Below the pieces are notes generated by a model, which saw nothing but the letters and a program-made list of their open reading frames with translations, was not told where the DNA came from and did not search any database. A DNA stretch of 6,911 nt from JALYUA01 sp038329555 (GTDB taxonomy: Bacteria > Acidobacteriota > Thermoanaerobaculia > UBA5066 > Gp7-AA6), in NCBI GenBank assembly GCA_038329555.1, contig JBBQNC010000208.1:1-6911 (forward strand), written 5' to 3'. Of this stretch, positions 1 to 6,820 are shown piece by piece (positions within the stretch are counted from its first letter, which is position 1; each line of letters opens with the position of its first letter). Both the position numbers and the translations under genes were made by a program.

Positions 1-4
1 CAAA

Positions 5-1474
5 ATGACGCGGGTGGAAGGGAGATCGCGAATTCTTCGCAAACTACTGACCTGCAGCGTTTTTTCCCTCGCGGCGTCCGCGCTTTCGGCGGCGTCGCTC
101 GCGATCGAGCCGGCATCGGCGGCCTCGGAGTGGGCGTCGAGCACGTTCCGGAACTTCGGGCCGGTGACGGCGCTCCTGGCCGGGCGAATCGAAGTTTCGG
201 ACGAAGCGGACGACTCCGTCTTTCGCGCCAGCCTCGCGTCCGAGCTGAAGCGGGTCCGATTCGAGCTCCACGACCGGCAGGGGTGGGCCGACCCTCTCGC
301 GCCCGGCGATCCTCTCCGCGTCTTCGTCGCCCGCAAGGAAGCGCAGGGCGTCCGCCGCCTGTTCGCGCGCGCGGTCGACCGGCACCGCCTCGTGCGCCCC
401 TCGATCGAGATCGACGCGAGCGGACTCGACTCGCGCCAGGTCGTCCACGAAGTTGCGCGCCTGTACGCGCTCGCCACGCTGGAGGCCTACGGGGCCGCCG
501 ACTCGACATTTCTGACCGACGCGGTCGCGGAGACGCTGGCGGCCGACGGCCGCGCGGAGGAGACGCAGGAGCGCCTCCGCATCGCGGCCGCATCCTCGTT
601 GCTCGATCTCGGGCGCCACCGGGATTCGCTCGGCCGCGTGTACGTCGAGGAGTTCGCGCGCGCCGCGGGCGGCCCCGGCTCGCTTCGCACCCTCTGGGAG
701 CGCGCCGCGCAGAGCGGTGAAAGCGTGCTGCCTCTTCTTCTGCGCACCTGGACCGACGCGACGGGAGAGCGGGAAGAATCCCTTCTTCTTCGAGCGGCGG
801 CGCGGCTCTATACGCTCGTCGAATCGGAGCCCTCGCCCTCCCGCGTGGCGCTCGCGGAGCTCGAGAGCGGAGCCCTGGACGCGGCGACGCCGGCGACCTA
901 TTCGGTGCGCCATCGCAGCCTCGTTCCGGCGGCCGACGCGACGGGGGCCCTGCGGATCTCCTGGCCCGACCGAGGCGCCGGAGCGGCCGCGATCGTCCGG
1001 TATCGAGATGCGTCGCTCCCGGCGGACGTCGTCTTCTGGAAGCCGGGCACCACGCACACCGTCCCTCTCGCCGGGATCGCGCGAGTCGACTGGGTAATCG
1101 CGGGGACTCCCGGGGGACCTCCCCTGGACGCGATCCCCGCGATCGTCGACGCGATCGCGGCTTTTCCCGCGGCCGGCGTCTCGGCCCAGGCGGCGTCCGG
1201 CCCGGGCGGCGCACGGATCTGGTGGACCACTTCGGGCCACGAGGGTCTCGCCGGCTGGGCGCTCTTCCGCGAGGAGGTGCTCGGCGACGGCCGCATCGTA
1301 AGGACCGGTCCGCAGATTCTTCCCTCGACGCTCCAGGCGGACGAGGCGTTTCGATACGCGTACGTGGACCCGGATACGAGCCCGGGGACGTTCTATCGGT
1401 ACAGCGTCTGGGCCGTCACCGACGACGGGCTACTCGCGAAAGCCTTCTCCGCGACGCTGCGAACCGCGGACTGA
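5..1474 (+). CDS. Exported gluzincin-like (probable pseudo-)peptidase with C-terminal Ig/FN3-like module
   Basis: The product is 489 aa and no named gene is recognised. Residues 1-40 look like a Sec signal peptide: a basic start (R3, R7, R9, R12, K13), a hydrophobic stretch LLTCSVFSLAASALSAA, and likely cleavage near ASA-A at about 38-40. LLTC is not a good lipobox, so secretion is likelier than lipidation. Residues ~105-270 follow the layout of gluzincin (peptidase M1/MA-like) domains. VVHEVARLY (146-154) stands where VxHELAHxx is expected, and FLTDAVAETLA (169-179) where WLNEGFAEYLA is expected. A helical region with YVEEFARAAGGPGSLRTLW (213-231) resembles the YGxxAxRRLW segment of these peptidases. 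The second zinc His is Arg152 and the third ligand Glu is Asp172, so catalysis is doubtful. Residues ~392-485 (GWALFREE, YAYVDPD, YRYSVWAVTDDG) look like a fibronectin/FlgD-type beta sandwich. The ATG lies 4 nt from the window edge, so its ribosome site is not visible. The secreted-protein call is firm; the peptidase ancestry is inferred from motifs. Confidence 0.8.
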   Translation: MTRVEGRSRILRKLLTCSVFSLAASALSAASLAIEPASAASEWASSTFRNFGPVTALLAGRIEVSDEADDSVFRASLASELKRVRFELHDRQGWADPLAPGDPLRVFVARKEAQGVRRLFARAVDRHRLVRPSIEIDASGLDSRQVVHEVARLYALATLEAYGAADSTFLTDAVAETLAADGRAEETQERLRIAAASSLLDLGRHRDSLGRVYVEEFARAAGGPGSLRTLWERAAQSGESVLPLLLRTWTDATGEREESLLLRAAARLYTLVESEPSPSRVALAELESGALDAATPATYSVRHRSLVPAADATGALRISWPDRGAGAAAIVRYRDASLPADVVFWKPGTTHTVPLAGIARVDWVIAGTPGGPPLDAIPAIVDAIAAFPAAGVSAQAASGPGGARIWWTTSGHEGLAGWALFREEVLGDGRIVRTGPQILPSTLQADEAFRYAYVDPDTSPGTFYRYSVWAVTDDGLLAKAFSATLRTAD

Positions 1475-1515
1475 CCGGGCTTCTCTTTTCTTCCGATGAC
1501 GTGTCTCTTCGACGT

Positions 1516-1522
1516 GGAAGGA
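1516..1522 (+). promoter_or_regulatory. Shine-Dalgarno GGAAGGA deciding a TTG start
   Basis: GGAAGGA lies 7 nt before TTG at 1530, an ideal distance. The in-frame ATG at 1545 would be 22 nt away from it. This favours TTG as the start of the LOG gene. The 55-nt gap after gene 1 shows no promoter or terminator, so the two genes are probably cotranscribed. Confidence 0.65.
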
Positions 1523-1529
1523 TCCTTGC

Positions 1530-2372
1530 TTGCCTGATTCGACGATGAAGCCGCCCGCGAAGCGCAACGGCCGTCCGCCGGACGTCGGCCGGATCATCGA
1601 CCGAACGATCGTTCGTCTCTGGGACACGATCGAGGAGCTCGAGGCGTTGAACCCGGCCGAGCTCCATTTCTACCGCGTGGCGGTCTTCGGGAGCGCCCGC
1701 GTCCAGTCGGGCGACAAGGAGTACGCGGAGGTCCGCGAGATGGCGTCGCGCCTGACGGAGCTCGGGTGCGACATCGTCACCGGTGGCGGCCCGGGCCTGA
1801 TGGAAGCGGCCAACGAGGGCGCGGCGTCGACCCGGGGCCGCTCGTCCCGCAAGACGCGCTCGTTCGGCCTCACGATCGCCATCCCCTACGAGAAGGCGAA
1901 CCCGTACCTCGACAGCGTCACGGCCCACCGCACGTTCTTCTCGCGGCTCCACCATTTCGTGCGGATGTCCCAGGCCTTCGTGATCTTCCCCGGCGGCATC
2001 GGCACGGCTCTCGAGCTCATGATGGTCTGGCAGCTGCTCCAGGTCGGCTTCATGACGGAACGGCCCGTGATTCTCGTCGGGGACATGTGGCGGGGGCTCC
2101 TCGACTGGATGAGGCGGGACATGGTGCCGCGCCAGCTCGTCAACGCCGAGGACCTCGACCTGGTCCACATCGCGGAGTCTCTCGAGGACGCCGTCGCCCT
2201 GATCGAGAAGCACAAGACGAAGTTCGACGTCGCGCGCGAGCTCCTCATTCTCGAGCGCCGCCGCGTCGAGCGCGCCGAGAGCCCGCCGGCAGCCGTCGCC
2301 CCGGAGACGGGCGAGGCGGAGCCCGCCGAGCCCGCCGAAGCGGTCGAGCCTGTCGAGCCAACTGCTCGCTGA
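1530..2372 (+). CDS. LOG-family protein (nucleoside 5'-monophosphate phosphoribohydrolase-like, Rossmann fold)
   Basis: The product is 280 aa from TTG (275 aa from the ATG at 1545). The LOG fold is clear: AVFGSAR (51-57) forms the first nucleotide-binding strand and turn, GGGPGLMEAANEGA (85-98) is the conserved GGGxxGxM block, and FVIFPGGIGTALE (150-162) carries the family signature PGGxGTxxE with Glu162. RTFFSRLHHFVRMSQAF (134-150) supplies the conserved arginines ahead of it. Known LOG members cleave the N-glycosidic bond of cytokinin riboside monophosphates or of AMP-type nucleotides, releasing base and ribose 5-phosphate. The substrate here cannot be read from sequence. Older annotation calls this family 'lysine decarboxylase', which is not supported by biochemistry. 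The ~20-residue N-terminal extension is basic and the tail (246-280) is a Glu/Pro/Ala repeat. That tail lies almost entirely in the 128 bp shared with the convergent Nudix gene. The product is probably cytosolic, with no signal or membrane segment. Confidence 0.93.
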   Translation: MPDSTMKPPAKRNGRPPDVGRIIDRTIVRLWDTIEELEALNPAELHFYRVAVFGSARVQSGDKEYAEVREMASRLTELGCDIVTGGGPGLMEAANEGAASTRGRSSRKTRSFGLTIAIPYEKANPYLDSVTAHRTFFSRLHHFVRMSQAFVIFPGGIGTALELMMVWQLLQVGFMTERPVILVGDMWRGLLDWMRRDMVPRQLVNAEDLDLVHIAESLEDAVALIEKHKTKFDVARELLILERRRVERAESPPAAVAPETGEAEPAEPAEAVEPVEPTAR

Positions 2373-2778
2373 CGATCCCGCGGTGATCGAAGGCGAACTC
2401 GAGGTCTTCCAGCTCCGCCTCCGAGAACCAGCGAGCCTCCGCGGCGTCGTCGCCCCCGCGCGCAGTCCCGCGTAACGGCGTCGCCTCGTAGAGAACCGTC
2501 ACGTTGTGCCCGCGGGGGTCGCGCTCCGGATCCGAGTACACGCCGAGCAGGCGTCCGACGCGCACGTGAAGTCCCGTCTCCTCGAGGGTCTCTCGGGCGC
2601 AGCAGTCCTCCGCGAGCTCTTTCCACTCGAGAAATCCTCCCGGCAGGCCCCAGGCGCCGCGAAACGGGGAGCGGCCCCGGCGGATGAGAAGCAATCGGCC
2701 TCGGCGATCCCGGATCCACGCGTCGACGGTGACGCGCGGCATCTTCTTCTTGCGGTAGTAGTCCTCGCCGGCGGCCAT
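2245..2778 (-). CDS. Nudix hydrolase, ADP-ribose pyrophosphatase-like
   Basis: The product is 177 aa. The Nudix box is complete (G-x5-E-x7-REUxEExGU): Gly48, Glu54, then RETLEETGL at 62-70, so the metal-binding glutamates are present. DAWIRDRRGRLLLIRRG (19-35) and WGLPGGF (43-49) are the usual strands before the box. GVYSDPERDPRGHNVTVLYEA (79-99) closely matches the segment seen in ADP-ribose pyrophosphatases of archaea and bacteria, so hydrolysis of ADP-ribose to AMP and ribose 5-phosphate is the best guess. Another nucleoside diphosphate derivative is possible. The conserved core ends near residue 135. Residues 136-177 are an Arg/Pro/Ala-rich tail that lies wholly over the 3' end of the LOG gene and may be antisense read-through with little function. 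The ATG at 2778 is chosen because GGAG sits 6 nt upstream; Met13 is an alternative. The gene is 3 nt downstream of the helicase gene and is surely translated from the same mRNA. Confidence 0.93.
   Translation of the reverse strand: MAAGEDYYRKKKMPRVTVDAWIRDRRGRLLLIRRGRSPFRGAWGLPGGFLEWKELAEDCCARETLEETGLHVRVGRLLGVYSDPERDPRGHNVTVLYEATPLRGTARGGDDAAEARWFSEAELEDLEFAFDHRGIVSEQLARQARPLRRARRAPPRPSPGRRLPAGSRRARRGGARE
2319..2363. repeat. Five imperfect 9-nt tandem units in overlapping coding tails
   Basis: Units of 9 nt begin at 2319, 2328, 2337, 2346 and 2355: GAGCCCGCC twice, GAAGCGGTC, GAGCCTGTC, GAGCCAACT. On the plus strand each unit encodes Glu-x-x (EPA, EPA, EAV, EPV, EPT) in the LOG tail. On the minus strand the same bases encode part of the Arg-rich tail of the Nudix protein. 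The first two units are identical, which suggests recent slippage. Confidence 0.75.
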
Positions 2779-2781
2779 CGG

Positions 2782-5193
2782 TCACTCCACGGGCGTGCGG
2801 CCGTACGACTCGAAGAACTCCCGGATCTCTTCCGCCGGTCGGTTCGTGACGAGCTCCTCGGGGGTCTCGTCGTACCAGTCCCGCGGAAGCCGCGACGCGT
2901 ACGGCTCCTCGAGGAAACGCCGGCAGATCAGGGCGATTACGCCGCGGTCCGTTTCGCTGCGAATGAGACGCCCGGCGGCCTGGACGACGCGTGTCATCCC
3001 GGGCTGGAGATACGCGTAGTCGAAGCCGGCGTCCTCCTTCTCGTCGAAGTAGCGGCGCAGGAGCTCCCGCTCGAACGAGACCTGGGGAAGGGCGGGGGAG
3101 ACGACGAAGACGCCCGTGAGGATCTCCCCGGGGTAATCGACGCCCTCGGCGTACATCCCACCTGAGACGGCGAGTAGAAGAATCCCCTCCGGCGGAGGCG
3201 ACGCGAGCGCCCCGAAGATGTTCTGCCGCTCGAAGTCCGAGAGGTCGGGCCGCTGCACGAGAAGGCGCGCGCGCGTCTTCGGCATCCGCGACGCCACTTC
3301 CGTCAGGAACCGGTAGGAGGGGAACAGCACCAGGTCGTTGCCCGTGTGGGCGTCGGACATCTCGGAGATGAGCTTGGCGATCCGCGGATAGTTTTTCTCG
3401 CGCGCGGAGTAAGTCGTGCGCACGTGAGGCAGGATCATGAGCTTGCGGTTCTCGGGTGGAAACGGGGGAGGAAGGGAGAGCGAGGACGTGCGGTCGGGCT
3501 CGAGGCCGAGCACGCGGCGGAAGGAGTCCGCCGGCGAGAGAGTGGCGGACAGGAACACGGCCGCCGACGCGGAGCGAAAGACCGGACCGAGGACCTTCGC
3601 CGGGTCGAGGCAGACCAGCGCGACCCGAATTCCGCCGCTGCGGCGCTCGACGACGCAGGTGAACTCCGGGCCGTAGAGGTTCAGCACCGCCGCGAACCGC
3701 TGCAGCGTGAAGTGCGCGTCGAGGACCGGGTCGTCGACCAGGGCGAGCTTCGAATCGCGCTTCCACGCCAGGTACCGCAAGAGCTTCGGCTCCCAGTCGG
3801 AGCGCCAGGCCCGGATCTCTTCCAGCGGAGGCTCGCATTCCGCGATCGCCTCGCCCTCGGGAAGCTCCTCCGCGATCCGCTCCAGGATCGCGAACAGGTC
3901 CTCGACCGAAACGAGGAGGTCCGCGAACATCTCGCCGGGCTGGAGGGCCAGGCGGTTCACGAGCGCGCGCAGCGCCTCCTCCAGGATCTCCGGGGAGAAG
4001 ATCTGGCGCGCGCGGTCCGGAAGGTTGTGGGCCTCGTCGACGAGCAGAATCGCGTTGGCGAGGCCCTCGCCGGTCAGGTGACGCATCGCGACGCCGGGCT
4101 CGAACACGTAGTTGTAGTCGGCGACGATCGCGTCCGCGCGGGCCGCGAGCTCGAGCTGGACCTCGAAGGGGCAGACCTCTTCCCGCCTCGCCTCCTCAAA
4201 AACCGTCGCTGGGTCTTGGTGCGGATAAGTGTCTCGGAGGCGGCCGAGGATGTCCGACTGCGCCATCTTCTCCGGATAGTTCTTGGCGAAGCGGCAGAAC
4301 TCTTCGTGGCAGAGGATGCGGTCGTTCGCGCACATCTTTTCCTTCGCGCGGACCTGCACGGTGTGGAAGGAGCGCTCGTTCATCGCCGTCAGCGACTGAA
4401 CGGCCATCTTCTGCTGCAGCGTCTTCGAGGTGAGGAACACGACCTGCCGGCCCGTCCGGAGCCCCGCGGCCATCGCGGGATGGAGAGCCGCCGCGGTCTT
4501 CCCCGAGCCGGTCGGGGCCTCGGCGAGGAGGTTCTCCCCCTGGCGGATCGACGCGCCGACGGCCTGGATGAGCACCTCCTGGACGGGGCGGGGCGCCGTG
4601 TGCGGAAAGGGAAGCCGCTCGGCCGCAGCGCGCTTGCGCGTCCGCGACGCCTCCTGCGACCGCCAGATCGCGAGCAGCCGCGCGAGCCCCCGCTCGACCG
4701 CGCGATCTCCGTCCGCCCCGGCGTCGGGCACGGAGATCGAGACTTCTTCCCCCGTCTCGATGTCGACGTAGACCAGGGCGCCGGCGACGCGGAGGTGACC
4801 GAGACGCCTCCAGAGGGAGCAGTACGCGAGGAGCTGGCGGCGGTCGCGCTCGAAGGAGATGCCGCTCGGGCGGACGCCCTCGACGGAAAGGTTCGTCGAT
4901 TTGAGCTCTTCGATCAGCCACTCGCCCGGCGCGCGCTCGATGCAGCCGTCGAGACGGCCGGTGAGCACCGCCGTCCAGTCGTCGATCGGAATGCGCGCCT
5001 GGAGATGCACCTCCGCGCGGTAGCTCGCGTGTGCGTCGCAGCGCGCTCCGAGGACGCGCGTGTGCATTTGCGCGCCGAGGCCGAGACGCCGCCATCCATC
5101 GCCGCGATCGAATCCGACGCGCCGAAAACCTTCTTCCTCGGCGAGCTCGCGAACGGAAACCTCGAACGTCTTCGATGCTTCATCGAATTTCAC
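2782..5193 (-). CDS. RecB/Cas4-like nuclease fused to XPD/DinG-type Fe-S DNA helicase
   Basis: The product is 803 aa. Residues ~1-180 form a PD-(D/E)XK nuclease: His44 in GLGAQMHTRV, GRLD (79-82, Asp82), IEELKST (94-100, Glu96-x-Lys98) and QLLAY (120-124, the QxxxY motif). These are the RecB/Cas4 motifs in order. Cysteines here are only 52, 84 and 125, so no Cas4-type Fe-S cluster is apparent. Residues ~195-803 are a superfamily 2 XPD/DinG helicase: Walker A PTGSGKT (227-233), DEAH (386-389), SATL (549-552), GGMYAEGVDYPG (678-689) and QAAGRLIR (738-745). Cys288, Cys295, Cys300 and Cys341 (in CPFE) fit the four ligands of the XPD 4Fe-4S cluster between motifs I and II. Such helicases unwind DNA 5' to 3', so a role in repair, recombination or R-loop removal is likely, with the nuclease trimming the unwound strand. 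The start is GTG: codons upstream are open to a TGA at 5268-5266 but contain no ATG, GTG or TTG. No Shine-Dalgarno precedes it. It heads an operon with the Nudix gene. Confidence 0.94.
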   Translation of the reverse strand: MKFDEASKTFEVSVRELAEEEGFRRVGFDRGDGWRRLGLGAQMHTRVLGARCDAHASYRAEVHLQARIPIDDWTAVLTGRLDGCIERAPGEWLIEELKSTNLSVEGVRPSGISFERDRRQLLAYCSLWRRLGHLRVAGALVYVDIETGEEVSISVPDAGADGDRAVERGLARLLAIWRSQEASRTRKRAAAERLPFPHTAPRPVQEVLIQAVGASIRQGENLLAEAPTGSGKTAAALHPAMAAGLRTGRQVVFLTSKTLQQKMAVQSLTAMNERSFHTVQVRAKEKMCANDRILCHEEFCRFAKNYPEKMAQSDILGRLRDTYPHQDPATVFEEARREEVCPFEVQLELAARADAIVADYNYVFEPGVAMRHLTGEGLANAILLVDEAHNLPDRARQIFSPEILEEALRALVNRLALQPGEMFADLLVSVEDLFAILERIAEELPEGEAIAECEPPLEEIRAWRSDWEPKLLRYLAWKRDSKLALVDDPVLDAHFTLQRFAAVLNLYGPEFTCVVERRSGGIRVALVCLDPAKVLGPVFRSASAAVFLSATLSPADSFRRVLGLEPDRTSSLSLPPPFPPENRKLMILPHVRTTYSAREKNYPRIAKLISEMSDAHTGNDLVLFPSYRFLTEVASRMPKTRARLLVQRPDLSDFERQNIFGALASPPPEGILLLAVSGGMYAEGVDYPGEILTGVFVVSPALPQVSFERELLRRYFDEKEDAGFDYAYLQPGMTRVVQAAGRLIRSETDRGVIALICRRFLEEPYASRLPRDWYDETPEELVTNRPAEEIREFFESYGRTPVE
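2785..2788 (-). promoter_or_regulatory. Shine-Dalgarno GGAG of the Nudix gene, inside the helicase 3' end
   Basis: Read on the minus strand, GTGGAGTGACCGATG joins the last helicase codons, its TGA stop (2784-2782) and the Nudix ATG (2778-2776). GGAG is 6 nt from the ATG. The tight junction suggests translational coupling of the two genes. Confidence 0.65.
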
Positions 5194-5231
5194 TCGAATC
5201 CGATTATAATTTCCGTCCGGTGTTGAGTCCT
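5183..5231. promoter_or_regulatory. Divergent promoter sharing a palindromic -10 box ATTATAAT
   Basis: The 26 bp between the helicase and dacB starts contain ATTATAAT at 5203-5210, which carries a perfect TATAAT on each strand (5205-5210 plus; 5208-5203 minus). It is a rare A/T island in this DNA. The distance to each start codon is exactly 9 nt (5194-5202 and 5211-5219). Transcription starting 7-10 nt past the box would give leaders of 0-3 nt. The -35 boxes are weak: TCGAAT at 5183-5188 for dacB (16-bp spacer) and AGGACT at 5231-5226 for the helicase (17-bp spacer), each matching TTGACA at three positions. No Shine-Dalgarno is present on either side. Confidence 0.6.
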
Positions 5232-6731
5232 CATTTTCGGCGATCGATCTCCTTCCTCCTCCTCTTCACCACGGTCGGCGCGATGGCCTCCGGCGCGCCC
5301 CGCCGCCATCGAAAGGTTCGGAAACCCCGGGTGGAGGAGAAGCTTCCCGAGCCCCGGTCCCTCGCGGAGGCTCTCGACCAGTCGGCGCGAAAGCCTCCGG
5401 CGAAGCCCGAGGGCCTCTCCGTGTCCATCGCGGATCTCGACGCGGGACAGGTGATCTTCGAGCGGAGCGCGCAGACCCCGGAGACCATCGCCTCGATCAC
5501 GAAGCTCTTCACCACGGCGGCCGCCATCCACTACCTCGGGCCCGACTACAAGTTCAAGACGACCTTCTGGCGGCGCGGAGAGGTGAAGGAAGGGATCCTG
5601 TACGGCTCGCTGCTCGTCGTCGGGGGAGGAGACCCGAACATCTCCGGTCGCTTCTACAACGACGACTTCAATGCCGTTTTCGACCGGTGGGCGCAGGGTC
5701 TTGTCCATGCGGGGATCCGCCAGGTGGCGGGTGACCTCATCCTGAACTCCGCGTTCTTCGACGGTGTCTCCCGACATCCCGAATGGCCCACGGGGCAGGA
5801 GGCCAAGTGGTACCAGGCGCCGATCTCGGCGCTGGCGTTCAACGACAACGTCGTCCTCGTCTCGATCCGGCCCGGGGGGCGCCCCGGCAATCCCGCGGCC
5901 GTGTCGATCGATCCGCCGACGGGGGTCCTGCACCCGGTCTCCTCGGCGCGGACGGTGTCCAGCCGCGGGAGGGTGCGGGTCGCCGTCGCCCGATCCGCGG
6001 GCTCCGACTCGGTCACGGTCTCCGGAACGGTGCCGGCCAGGCCGGTCTGGTGGTCCACGCCGATCGCGATCGACAACGCGCCCGAGTTCTTCGGCGCCGC
6101 GCTGCGCAATCGACTGAAGAACTCGGGGATCCAGCTGACCGGCACGGTGGTCGAGAAGGCGGTCAAACCGGACGCCTCGTGGGCGCTGATCGCGCAGACG
6201 GACTCCGACCTCCTGCCGACGCTGGCGGTCTGCAACAAGCGCAGCCAGGGCTTCTACGCGGAGCAGGTCTTCAAGACGATCGCCGCGGAGAAGACGGGGC
6301 AGGGGAGCTGGCCGGCGGCGGTCACGGTGGAAAGGCAGTTCCTGGCCTCGCTCGGGCTCGACCCCGCCCGCTACGACCTGCACGACGGGTCCGGGCTGTC
6401 GGCGACGAACCGGGTCGCGGCGGGGGACCTCGTCGCCTTCCTCAAAGCGATGAACCGCCATCCGCAGTCGGCGGCCTGGAAGACCACCATGGCCTTCTCG
6501 GGCGAGACGGACGGAACCCTCCGCCATCGCTTCCGGGACCCCGAGCTCCGGGGCCGGATTCTCGCGAAAACCGGCACAATCAAAGGGGTTTCGACCCTCG
6601 CGGGATACGTGACGGCCCGGTCGGGGAAGACTTACGCATTCGCAATTTTGCTCAACGGTCGAACAGTCTGGGACGGCGCCAGCCACGTCTACCAGGACCG
6701 GATTCTGCGCTCCTTGATCAAGTACGGGTAA
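5220..6731 (+). CDS. dacB: D-alanyl-D-alanine carboxypeptidase/endopeptidase, PBP4 (DacB) family, with altered SxN motif
   Basis: The product is 503 aa from GTG at 5220. A Sec signal peptide fits this start: LSPHFRR, hydrophobic SISFLLLFTTVGAMA, cleavage near MASGA (22-26). TTG at 5223 is equally possible. ATG at 5175 would add 15 residues, overlap the helicase gene and spoil the signal. A basic linker (28-46) follows. The peptidase S13 domain runs from ~64 to the end: the nucleophile motif is S92-I-T-K95 (ASITKLFT), the DGSGLSATN block is at 389-397 and LAKTGT at 448-453 is the KTG motif. VGGGDPN (134-140) and AFNDN (206-210) are further family landmarks. This family works in the periplasm, trimming the terminal D-Ala of peptidoglycan stem peptides or cutting D-Ala-mDAP cross-links. 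The oddity is KRSQGFYAE (340-348): the SxN motif normally reads S-x-N there, and Asn is Gly344. The enzyme may be weak or altered. It is divergent from the helicase and no terminator hairpin follows it. Confidence 0.92.
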   Translation: MLSPHFRRSISFLLLFTTVGAMASGAPRRHRKVRKPRVEEKLPEPRSLAEALDQSARKPPAKPEGLSVSIADLDAGQVIFERSAQTPETIASITKLFTTAAAIHYLGPDYKFKTTFWRRGEVKEGILYGSLLVVGGGDPNISGRFYNDDFNAVFDRWAQGLVHAGIRQVAGDLILNSAFFDGVSRHPEWPTGQEAKWYQAPISALAFNDNVVLVSIRPGGRPGNPAAVSIDPPTGVLHPVSSARTVSSRGRVRVAVARSAGSDSVTVSGTVPARPVWWSTPIAIDNAPEFFGAALRNRLKNSGIQLTGTVVEKAVKPDASWALIAQTDSDLLPTLAVCNKRSQGFYAEQVFKTIAAEKTGQGSWPAAVTVERQFLASLGLDPARYDLHDGSGLSATNRVAAGDLVAFLKAMNRHPQSAAWKTTMAFSGETDGTLRHRFRDPELRGRILAKTGTIKGVSTLAGYVTARSGKTYAFAILLNGRTVWDGASHVYQDRILRSLIKYG

Positions 6732-6755
6732 CGACGGGTCCTCGGTCGCGCCTGC

Positions 6756-6796
6756 AAAAAATACTTGACACGTGACCCCCCGGTTCGTGTTCAAAT
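6756..6796 (+). promoter_or_regulatory. Probable promoter with consensus TTGACA
   Basis: A consensus -35 box TTGACA lies at 6765-6770, preceded by an A-rich run (6756-6761) that could act as an UP-like element. The best -10 is TCAAAT at 6791-6796 (4 of 6 matches), with an extended TG at 6788-6789. The spacer is 20 bp, longer than ideal. It would start a transcript near 6803 and drive the gene starting at 6900. The strong -35 in a G+C-rich context supports it; the poor -10 weakens it. Confidence 0.5.
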
Positions 6797-6820
6797 AGAG
6801 CCTGATTCGTTTTAAGCCTC

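Noticed and set aside
773..788. Hairpin GAAGAA-TCCC-TTCTTC in gene 1
   Set aside because: It is inside coding sequence with a weak A/U-containing stem and no linked signal. It is likely a chance result of Glu-Glu-Ser-Leu-Leu-Leu codons.
1130..1160. Clustered CGATCG/GCGATCGC words, also near 100, 990, 5100, 5240 and 6065
   Set aside because: Such words are expected often in G+C-rich coding DNA with Ala/Ile/Asp codons. Without a genome count no enrichment can be claimed.
2373..2389. Hairpin CGATC-N7-GATCG just after the LOG stop, a possible terminator
   Set aside because: The stem is only 5 bp, no U-run follows, and the bases are coding sequence of the Nudix gene.
1886..3838. A 650-codon open frame on the minus strand spanning LOG, Nudix and helicase genes
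   Set aside because: It crosses two genuine minus-strand genes in another frame and the antisense of a third. The composition is Arg/Pro-rich with no motifs.
5175..5219. ATG at 5175 as the start of dacB
   Set aside because: It would add MLHRISLESDYNFRP ahead of a good signal peptide, overlap the helicase start region and lie upstream of the TATAAT box.
3346..5226. A 626-codon open frame on the plus strand opposite the helicase
   Set aside because: It is antisense to a gene with a full set of helicase and nuclease motifs, has no recognisable domain, and is rich in Arg, Ala and Gly as expected of a G+C-rich shadow frame.
5190..6794. A 534-codon open frame on the minus strand opposite dacB
   Set aside because: It is antisense to a clear S13 peptidase and reads as low-complexity Arg/Gly/Asp sequence. 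Its start would lie inside the plus-strand promoter.
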